This document shows, piece after piece, positions 57,679 through 64,000 of a DNA stretch of 64,000 nucleotides. Made by a program: the position numbers and the translations under genes. The first letter of the stretch is position 1, and every line of letters begins with the position of its first letter. The notes below the pieces were generated by a model. The model was not told where the DNA came from. It was given only the letters and a program-made list of their open reading frames with translations, and did no database searches. Origin of the DNA: Psychrobacter arenosus. Lineage in GTDB: Bacteria > Pseudomonadota > Gammaproteobacteria > Pseudomonadales > Moraxellaceae. The DNA is taken from the NCBI RefSeq assembly GCF_904848165.1, contig NZ_LR884459.1, positions 620,001-684,000 on the forward strand, written 5' to 3'.

Positions 57679-57822
57679 AGCCTACCTTAAAGCTAGGTTC
57701 TGTCATCGCTATCAGCGCTTTAAACTTCCACTTATCGGCAAGGAAGCCGAGGTCCATACCCGCGACTCTAATAGTTAAGCTTCGCTGGGTTTGACCCTAT
57801 GGTTCTTTCAGGGAGCAAAACC

Positions 57823-59403
57823 ATGCCACCTATTAATGAAGTCAATGTTCAGCCCATTACTACCACCAGCCCTGTCCAGCCTACTGACGCTAGCGCTACA
57901 GATGCCTTAGGGCTCAAAAACCCTGCGCTTTGGTATAGCGGTGGTTTTATCGCCATATTTGTCCTTATGGCGATCTTTAATGAAAAACTTCTAGCCAGCT
58001 TAGTGGACACAGGCTTTGCTTGGTCGGTGAAAATCTTTGGTCCTTATTGGCAAATCTTATTGCTCGCTACCTTCGTGATAGGGATTTTGCTAGCGGCTGG
58101 GCGCACGGGACGGGTCGTATTGGGCAACCTTGCTGCTCCAGAAATGGACAATTTTAAATGGATGGCCATCTTATTTTGTACCCTACTCGCTGGTGGTGGA
58201 GTCTTTTGGGCCGCCGCTGAACCCATCGCTCACTTCGTCACAGCGCCGCCTTTATATGGTGTGCAAAGCGATCCGCAACAAGCCGCCTTCAATGCCTTAT
58301 CACAGTCCTTTATGCACTGGGGATTCTTGGCCTGGGCGATCGTTGGAAGCTTAACATCCATCGTCGTCATGCATTTACACTATGACAAAGGCTTGCCGTT
58401 AAAACCCCGCACTTTACTCTACCCTGTACTTGGCGACCGTGCTTTGACAGGTCATACCGGTGCGCTTATTGATGCTTGCTGTATCATCGCTGTCGCGGCG
58501 GGTACGATTGGTCCTATTGGCTTTTTGGGCCTGCAAGTCAGCTATGCGCTAAATGCTCTTTTTGGCATCCCTGATGGCTTTACCACCCAGCTTATCATCG
58601 TCTTATTTGCTATCGCCTTATATACCATCTCAGCGATTAGTGGCCTGAATCGCGGTATGCAATTACTCAGCCGTTTTAACGTCATCTTGGCTGTAGCTTT
58701 AATGGTCTATATCCTTCTCTTTGGTCCCACTAACTTTATCATTAATGGCTATATCCAAGGCATGGGGACGATGATAGATAACTTTATCCCGATGGCGACT
58801 TACCGTGGTGATGAAGGCTGGCTTAGTTGGTGGACCGTGTTTTTCTGGGGCTGGTTTTTGGGTTACGGTCCGATGATGGCTATCTTTATCGCCCGTATCT
58901 CTCGCGGCCGCACTATCCGCCAACTGATTGTCACCGTCAGTATCGTGGCCCCGCTAGTCACTTGCTTTTGGTTCACTGTCGTTGGGGGTACAGGTTTAGC
59001 CTTTGAAATTGCCAACCCAGGTAGTGTTAGTACCGCTTTTGAAGGATTTAACTTACCAGGGGTGTTGCTCGCCGTTACTCAGCAGCTGCCTTTCCCGCTA
59101 TTAACTTCAGTCTTATTTATCATCTTAACCACCATCTTTATCGTGACCACTGGTGACTCCATGACTTACACCATCAGTGTGGTAATCAGCGGTGAATCCG
59201 AGCCCAATGCCATGATTCGTACCTTTTGGGGCGTCATGATGGGGGTTACGGCTATCGTACTTATCTCGCTTGGCTCCGGTGGGGTTACGGCACTCCAGTC
59301 CTTCATTGTCATTACCGCGGTGCCTGTCTCGCTAATCCTACTGCCCTCTTTATGGAATGGCCCGCAGATTGCTAGGCAAATGGCCGACGAACAAAACTTA
59401 TAA
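57823..59403 (+). CDS. BCCT family transporter with divergent substrate segment
   Basis: 526 aa from the ATG at 57823 (AGGGAG upstream; the frame is open 8 codons further), 12 predicted helices. The family stretch IFIARISRGRTIR is kept, but the substrate-site helix is FFWGWFLGYGPMMAIF instead of the FYWAWWISWSPFVG of the two other BCCT proteins here, and AAEPIAH replaces GTAEPLYH. The C-terminal tail is short, so osmotic sensing is unlikely. Probably imports the substrate of the surrounding catabolic genes. Confidence 0.92.
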   Translation: MPPINEVNVQPITTTSPVQPTDASATDALGLKNPALWYSGGFIAIFVLMAIFNEKLLASLVDTGFAWSVKIFGPYWQILLLATFVIGILLAAGRTGRVVLGNLAAPEMDNFKWMAILFCTLLAGGGVFWAAAEPIAHFVTAPPLYGVQSDPQQAAFNALSQSFMHWGFLAWAIVGSLTSIVVMHLHYDKGLPLKPRTLLYPVLGDRALTGHTGALIDACCIIAVAAGTIGPIGFLGLQVSYALNALFGIPDGFTTQLIIVLFAIALYTISAISGLNRGMQLLSRFNVILAVALMVYILLFGPTNFIINGYIQGMGTMIDNFIPMATYRGDEGWLSWWTVFFWGWFLGYGPMMAIFIARISRGRTIRQLIVTVSIVAPLVTCFWFTVVGGTGLAFEIANPGSVSTAFEGFNLPGVLLAVTQQLPFPLLTSVLFIILTTIFIVTTGDSMTYTISVVISGESEPNAMIRTFWGVMMGVTAIVLISLGSGGVTALQSFIVITAVPVSLILLPSLWNGPQIARQMADEQNL

Positions 59404-59488
59404 CAGTAATACATTAAAAAACCCATTAAAATTATGCTCGGTAATGACCCAAGGATTAGGGTCATTACGTTTAATAAGGTAGTTTGCC

Positions 59489-61378
59489 ATGAATACTCAA
59501 AACCTTAATACTCCGCTATCTGCCACGCTGCCCCCAGCCCAACCTTGGTTTAATGAATGCCAAGTTGATGCTACAGATGCCCTCTGCCGCTCTCCAAACG
59601 TGGTCATGCAGCCTGAAAGACTGGGTGCCATGCACCAGACTCGCTTAAGTTTTGTGCGCCGACTGTTGCGAAAGATTGATAGGGAGTCTTGGCAATTAAC
59701 CAAGCACGTCTGGGCCCTATCGCCAGAAGGTTTTGGTCATGTTATCTACCGGTTAACCACCCCTAACGCTATCTACCATCTGGTGGTATTCTGCAATGAG
59801 ATCGCCGATGACGAGCGCAACGACCGGGTCATCGCACAAAAATGGGACGTGACTTTTTGCCTAGTTTACGGTGAAGTCCACGAGGAGCTGCTACAACAAC
59901 TGCAAGATAACGTGCCGCTACAAGAAGCGGGTCGCAACTCCAATATGGTGATGGTGCTAGCACGAGCGAATAAAAGCGTGCGGGTGTTTGACCATATCGT
60001 TAGCAGCTTAGCGCAAGGCGAGCAGCCTGACCCAGAAGTCTTGGCGCAAGTTGGTTATATCCTGCGCACCACGGCGGTCTATGGTAATGGCAAATTTGGT
60101 ATCTATGACTTTACCCCGCTCAAAGATGATGCGGACTTTGGTCAGTCCTTTAGCGTGCAAATGTGTGCGGTCTATCTGCTCAAACAGTTTAGCGTGGACT
60201 GGGTAGACTATCTGGCGCAGCAGCGCGGTGGCGATCAAGCCGTCAGCTTACATCCTCAGCTTAAACGCTATTTGGGCGTTGGCAATGCCACCGGTTTAGG
60301 CATGGCCCCGTATCTCATTACCCACCCTTGCATCGTCGACCAATGGTTAAGTACCCGTGAGCGCGCCTTAGCGACCGTCTTAGCGACTCCCATAACCCCT
60401 GAACCAGTCCATTATTTACAAAAACTACTGAGCCGAGCTGTCCGTCATCTTGATGAAACCGTCACTATTAATGAGCCGCAGCAGCAACGCAACGCTCAAG
60501 CTGTCATTGAACTGACCGCGCTAATGGCTAGTTTTAAGGATAAAAAACCTGCTGTTAATGACAGTGGAATTACGGGCGCAAATACTGACGGAAATGCGAA
60601 CCAAAACGCTATAGCACTCGCTAATGCCGATACTTGGGGAGCGTTTTTGCAAGCGCATAACGAGCTAAGCTTTGAGGCGCAAGAAGTCCTCATTGCTTGC
60701 TTAATGGAGCTATACCCTGAGCAAGTCGATGCCTTTGAAGATTTAATGAATACCGATGAAAACTTAGAATTGCCCAAAGGTAAAACCATTGCCGATCTCA
60801 TCGAGGTCTTAGAGCAACGCTATGCGTGGGCTATTCACACGGACTTTGACAGTGGCGATAATGCCTATTGGTTTTGGTATCGCTCAGAAGATAAAGAAGA
60901 GCCGCGCTTAGGCATCCGCGGTCAAGAGCCTGGGGTCGATAAAGAACTGCCGCTTGATATTGCTCGGCAGGTGCAGCGTCTATATGCCGCGTTACAAGAT
61001 ACTGATCAATCGCAGACCATTGTGGCTTTTATCCTCAAACATCCCAAGTACCGGGCTATAGCACGGCGCGTCTGGACGCTGGGGCATAGACTTATGGGAG
61101 ATATTCAGATGAATGTGTTGCATAAAGACGCCCTGCCTATGCATCTGCTGCGCTGTAAGCTATCCATGTTTGGCGCTACTAAATTTGATCCACGCTCTGA
61201 CCGCTGGGTCCGTGTCACCCTATTTCAGGGCGCACCGCTGTTTGATGAAATCCATAGCGATGAGTGGTTATTTCCATTGCTGCCCACCCGTGCTGATCTG
61301 AATGCGGATACTTTTAACAACGCAGATATCCCAGTGGCTAGCCCGCTGGTACCGGCTAATTTGGGAGCGCAGTCATGA
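59489..61378 (+). CDS. Uncharacterised 629-aa protein of the catabolic gene set
   Basis: Soluble, with no signal or membrane helix. The N-terminal region carries LCRSPNVVMQPERLGAMHQTRLSF and FGHVIYRLTTPNAIYHLVVF; the middle has RTTAVYGNGKFGIYDF; after an Asn/Ala-rich linker (about 350-380) the C-terminal part has FWYRSEDKEEPRLGIRG and a final RVTLFQGAP. It contains many Trp, Arg and His but no motif I can tie to a known enzyme class. I recall similar proteins beside comparable genes in Alphaproteobacteria, unverified. ATGA overlap with the next gene indicates coupled translation and probably a joint function. Candidate enzyme of the pathway. Confidence 0.85.
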   Translation: MNTQNLNTPLSATLPPAQPWFNECQVDATDALCRSPNVVMQPERLGAMHQTRLSFVRRLLRKIDRESWQLTKHVWALSPEGFGHVIYRLTTPNAIYHLVVFCNEIADDERNDRVIAQKWDVTFCLVYGEVHEELLQQLQDNVPLQEAGRNSNMVMVLARANKSVRVFDHIVSSLAQGEQPDPEVLAQVGYILRTTAVYGNGKFGIYDFTPLKDDADFGQSFSVQMCAVYLLKQFSVDWVDYLAQQRGGDQAVSLHPQLKRYLGVGNATGLGMAPYLITHPCIVDQWLSTRERALATVLATPITPEPVHYLQKLLSRAVRHLDETVTINEPQQQRNAQAVIELTALMASFKDKKPAVNDSGITGANTDGNANQNAIALANADTWGAFLQAHNELSFEAQEVLIACLMELYPEQVDAFEDLMNTDENLELPKGKTIADLIEVLEQRYAWAIHTDFDSGDNAYWFWYRSEDKEEPRLGIRGQEPGVDKELPLDIARQVQRLYAALQDTDQSQTIVAFILKHPKYRAIARRVWTLGHRLMGDIQMNVLHKDALPMHLLRCKLSMFGATKFDPRSDRWVRVTLFQGAPLFDEIHSDEWLFPLLPTRADLNADTFNNADIPVASPLVPANLGAQS

Positions 61379-62142
61379 TTGTCTCACACAACGAAATTGT
61401 CACTTTGGTCAATAAAGCTTTTCTAGGCATGCACCGCGAAACCGGTGAGGCTGATTTGATTGCGAATATGGTAGCCGAGCTGCAAATGGCTGGGCTCGAA
61501 GGTATTCGTCACTTTAATAATGCTAGCGACTATATTTTGACAGAACAAGATGCGCCCATTGATATTCTTTCAGACGGTGTCACAGAGCATGCCGGTGCTC
61601 AAGAGTTGCTGACCAGCACTACCATCGTCTTTGATGTGCATGGCAGCAGTATCGCTTGCCACCTCCCCGCTATCCTTGATTATGCGCTCGAGCGTATGAC
61701 AGACTGCCCGCATATTATCTTGGACCTACATAACTGCCATAACCGTTGGTTGGCCTATGGCGAGCTGATCAAGCTGGCTTCCAAAGGCATCGCATGTGTC
61801 GCCCGTTGGGACAATGGCAGGGCGCCCAAACACACACTATTTGTATTAAACCAAGGCCACAGCTACCCTGAGCTGTACTTTTTTGACGACAACCCCAGCA
61901 GCGACTATCGTACCCAAGACTTGGTCATTGAACTATCCTTACTGAATTTTGATCTGCCCACTTATCATCGCGATGATTACAGCCACCGTATCAGCTCAGA
62001 GCAAATTATCGAGCTGCACCAACAGGCTTGGAAATCCGGTATTTATGTAGATGATGGCGAGTGGCAGACGCTAAAGCAGACCGCGACGAATATTCTGGTA
62101 GAGAACAGTGAACAATCGCGCCAAGGTGCGGGCGGGGTATAA
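61375..62142 (+). CDS. Uncharacterised 255-aa protein (DUF3726-like)
   Basis: Soluble, overlapping the previous gene by four bases (ATGA). The N-terminus MIVSHNEIVTLVNKAFLGMHRETGEADLIANMVAELQMAGLEGI resembles the DUF3726 family, which begins with a similar helix-turn pattern. Later parts include TTIVFDVHGSSIACHLPAILDYAL and WDNGRAPKHTLFVLNQGHSYPELY. The tail is acidic. No catalytic motif is obvious; it may be the partner subunit of the 629-aa protein. Function unknown. Confidence 0.8.
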   Translation: MIVSHNEIVTLVNKAFLGMHRETGEADLIANMVAELQMAGLEGIRHFNNASDYILTEQDAPIDILSDGVTEHAGAQELLTSTTIVFDVHGSSIACHLPAILDYALERMTDCPHIILDLHNCHNRWLAYGELIKLASKGIACVARWDNGRAPKHTLFVLNQGHSYPELYFFDDNPSSDYRTQDLVIELSLLNFDLPTYHRDDYSHRISSEQIIELHQQAWKSGIYVDDGEWQTLKQTATNILVENSEQSRQGAGGV

Positions 62143-62174
62143 GCTAAGTATTGAGCTCATCACTCCGTGGGCAG

Positions 62175-63011
62175 CTATAAAGTGCCCGAAAACTGATAAC
62201 GATTGCCGGCATGCCACATATTTACACAAGTCACCACCTGCCCGGCGGAATAGGTCTTACGGCTTAACAATAACGCCGGTGCGCCTTCGCTAATCCCCAA
62301 GACTTGGGCGACTTCCGCGGGGGCAGCAACCGCTTTAATGGTATAACTGCCGCCCTCTAAAGGCACCTGCGCAATCAAATAATCGCTAGTGTTGGTGACG
62401 CTGAAGTCCTGCTCGATAAAGTTGGGCACCAGTTGCGCATCTACCCAGCGCTCCTCAAATTGCATGGCCTCACCATCTGCAATATGTACAATCTTAACCA
62501 CATCTACCTCGCCGTCTACTACCGGCATATTCTTACCTTCATTAGTCACTGCATTTTGGAAATATGTCCTTAATTTTTTATCGATAGCGGTGAAAGGCAC
62601 ACGCTGTATGCTTAATACTTTCGCCTCATAAGTTTTATGGGCGGATTTAAGGTCTTCAGCGATGTTTCTCACTTCGACAAAGGTATGGTTAAACTGTTGC
62701 TGCGCGACAAAAGTCCCTGAACCTTGGCGACGCTCTAATACCCGCTCTTCGCTCAATTCTTTAAGCGCTCTATTCACCGTCATCCGCGAAACGCCAAAAG
62801 TGTCCGCTAAAGCAAATTCTGTGGGGATAGCATCGCCCGCCTGCCACACACCCGAATGAATATTCTGTAAGATACTGTCTTTAATCCGTTGATAAGCCGG
62901 AATAGCTTTGGCTTTAGTGCCAACAGTACTCGTAGACTTCGTCAGCGCTTGCTTTTGCGACTTAGCTTTAGGCTTGGCAATGGGGTCGGATATGGGCATA
63001 GATTTAGACAT
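62175..63011 (-). CDS. hutC: HutC-type GntR family regulator
   Basis: 278 aa. A basic, low-complexity N-terminal extension (about 35 residues) precedes the GntR winged helix (AYQRIKDSILQNIHSGVW ... SRMTVNRALKELSEERVLERRQGSGTFVA), followed by a UTRA ligand domain (about 125-270). The UTRA details (FEERWVDAQLVPNFIEQDFSVTN, SYTIKAVAAPAEVAQVLGI, QVVTCVNMWHAGNRYQFSG) resemble histidine-utilisation repressors, whose inducer is urocanate. It sits 13 bases after the DUF2058 gene, so is probably co-transcribed with it, and is convergent to the 255-aa gene. A matching palindrome lies at 63899. Confidence 0.88.
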   Translation of the reverse strand: MSKSMPISDPIAKPKAKSQKQALTKSTSTVGTKAKAIPAYQRIKDSILQNIHSGVWQAGDAIPTEFALADTFGVSRMTVNRALKELSEERVLERRQGSGTFVAQQQFNHTFVEVRNIAEDLKSAHKTYEAKVLSIQRVPFTAIDKKLRTYFQNAVTNEGKNMPVVDGEVDVVKIVHIADGEAMQFEERWVDAQLVPNFIEQDFSVTNTSDYLIAQVPLEGGSYTIKAVAAPAEVAQVLGISEGAPALLLSRKTYSAGQVVTCVNMWHAGNRYQFSGTL

Positions 63012-63024
63012 AGCTTCCCCAACA

Positions 63025-63558
63025 CTACCACATCAAATCATCAGGAATCACATAAGCGGCGTACGGATCATCCTCATCTAACTCAGTATCGGACTTATCA
63101 TTGGAAACTACCATAAAGCCTTCAAGTTTGGCGTTAATACGATCGGCAAGCGGACGCGGCAGTAAGGCATACCCTGTCTCTAAACGAGCAATCACCACAT
63201 GACCCGCCACGATTTGGTCATACAACTTTTGCGTGACGTCTATTTTTTTAATCTTAGACTCATCGACGAATTGATAAGTGACCTCGCCTTGCGTATCGGT
63301 AATCTGATGCTGCTTAATCATCTGCACGACGTTGGCTCTTAAAGATTTTTCCTCTAAAGCTTGCTGTCGTTCTTGATTTAACTTTTGGTCTTTTTCTAAC
63401 TTTTTCGCTTGGGCTTCTGCCAAAGCTTTTTTGACTTCCGCATCTTCTGAGTTGCCGGTACGTTTGGCATGGTCATTCTGTTTGCTGATTTTTTTGGCTT
63501 TTTTACTGTCCACCAATCCCGCTTTCAAAAGTTGCGCCTGCAAGGCATTCTTGGCCAT
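63025..63558 (-). CDS. DUF2058 family protein (YaiL-like)
   Basis: 177 aa, strongly charged. The family start ALQAQLLKAGLVDSKKAKKI is followed by a long Lys/Glu coiled-coil (about residues 40-85) and a small C-terminal domain with YALLPRPLADRINAK. Proposed nucleoid- or polynucleotide-associated protein; function not settled. Its stop lies 13 bases before the hutC start. Confidence 0.9.
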   Translation of the reverse strand: MAKNALQAQLLKAGLVDSKKAKKISKQNDHAKRTGNSEDAEVKKALAEAQAKKLEKDQKLNQERQQALEEKSLRANVVQMIKQHQITDTQGEVTYQFVDESKIKKIDVTQKLYDQIVAGHVVIARLETGYALLPRPLADRINAKLEGFMVVSNDKSDTELDEDDPYAAYVIPDDLMW

Positions 63559-64000
63559 AATCGCATTACCTAAATTAGAGAACTTAAATCATAAAATTTC
63601 AATAGCCCATGGTAGCAAATTTTGCTCTGCTGTGTTGTCAATTCCACTTTATCTATCCCCTATCTTGCCCTCGATAACCCTTATAAATAAATTTTCTGAA
63701 TTAAAATTTTAGCCTCTAACTCTGCTATCTCTCCCTACCTAGCAAAAAATTCCTAACTTTTTCTCTCTAGCCCTCCTTCCTCCGTATAGCCTGTGGTTAT
63801 AGGAATACGCACTATTTACTGTCTCTCATTTTTCATTTTTAACCCATATTTTTTACTCGTTCTCATAAAAATTTCTTGCACAATAATTTTTTTCTTGATA
63901 ATTTGTATATACAAATTAATACCGAGTTTGCTCTTAGCTAAATTTAGCTTAGCGGACTTCATTTACCCTGTAATAATCTTCAGCCTTAAATCTATTGCAA
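63559..64000. other. Right-edge intergenic region
   Basis: 442 AT-rich bases up to the window end. No gene. It contains a perfect 20-bp palindrome (63899-63918). The long T/A-rich stretch before it (63840-63890) fits a divergent promoter region for the next gene outside the window. Confidence 0.55.
63899..63918. promoter_or_regulatory. Perfect 20-bp palindrome, candidate HutC operator
   Basis: TAATTTGTATATACAAATTA with the core TGTA-TA-TACA, a GntR/HutC type operator pattern. It lies 340 bases upstream of the DUF2058-hutC genes and probably close to the start of a gene to the right of the window. Confidence 0.65.

Noticed and set aside
62175..63011. HutC as the direct regulator of the 54.5-62.1 kb genes
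   Set aside because: No TGTATATACA-like palindrome was seen in the promoter regions of that set, which has its own divergent LysR gene; kept only as a remote option.

Overview
The window looks like chromosomal DNA of a gammaproteobacterium of the family Moraxellaceae, most likely Psychrobacter. Supporting signs are moderate G+C, a fused ribonuclease HI / DNA polymerase III epsilon gene, an rsxB-nth pair without the rest of the Rnf complex, a hisZ-purA pair, a FimL-like twitching-motility gene, and several BCCT betaine transporters. Most genes are core housekeeping genes. No rRNA, CRISPR array, prophage or intact insertion sequence was seen.

Layout. Positions 1-9100 carry, on the minus strand, the conserved gammaproteobacterial run ndk, rlmN, pilF, rodZ, ispG, hisS, yfgM-like, bamB. 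Next come a MaoC hydratase, purA and hisZ (9.3-12.7 kb); a DUF2237 gene and corA (13.4-15.1 kb); psiE-like and folD; and a cysT-leuZ type tRNA pair (17.1-17.4 kb). From 17.6 to 24.3 kb lie accessory genes: LysR/DoxX, a ChrR-type cupin with a flavin amine oxidase, an LD-carboxypeptidase and small envelope proteins. From 24.5 to 33.3 kb are rnhA-dnaQ, fimL-like, nudC, rsxB, nth, metK and a DUF3144 gene. A tandem pair of BCCT transporters, a PQQ-type sugar dehydrogenase, clpB with a recognisable heat-shock promoter, an L,D-transpeptidase, an SDR/acyl-CoA ligase pair, topoisomerase IB and ppnP fill 34-48 kb. rtcB (49.3-50.5 kb) sits between two clusters of short hairpin repeats, with a gene-poor, possibly fossil stretch upstream. 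A small sulfur module follows (two half-size YeeE/YedE proteins and a BigR-type ArsR regulator, 51.9-53.3 kb).

The most interesting region is 53.4-62.1 kb. A divergent LysR regulator faces a co-directional set of six genes: RidA, an aldehyde dehydrogenase of the alpha-ketoglutarate-semialdehyde type, an M19 dipeptidase-like protein lacking several metal ligands, a third BCCT transporter with an altered substrate-site segment, and two translationally coupled proteins (629 and 255 aa) with no function I can name. I infer uptake and breakdown of a betaine-type (N-methylated, zwitterionic) compound; the substrate is unknown and the 629/255-aa pair is the best candidate for undescribed enzymes. 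Immediately downstream, convergent, is a HutC-type regulator. A perfect 20-bp palindrome with a TGTA-N2-TACA core near the right edge suggests that its main target, perhaps histidine-utilisation genes, lies beyond the window.
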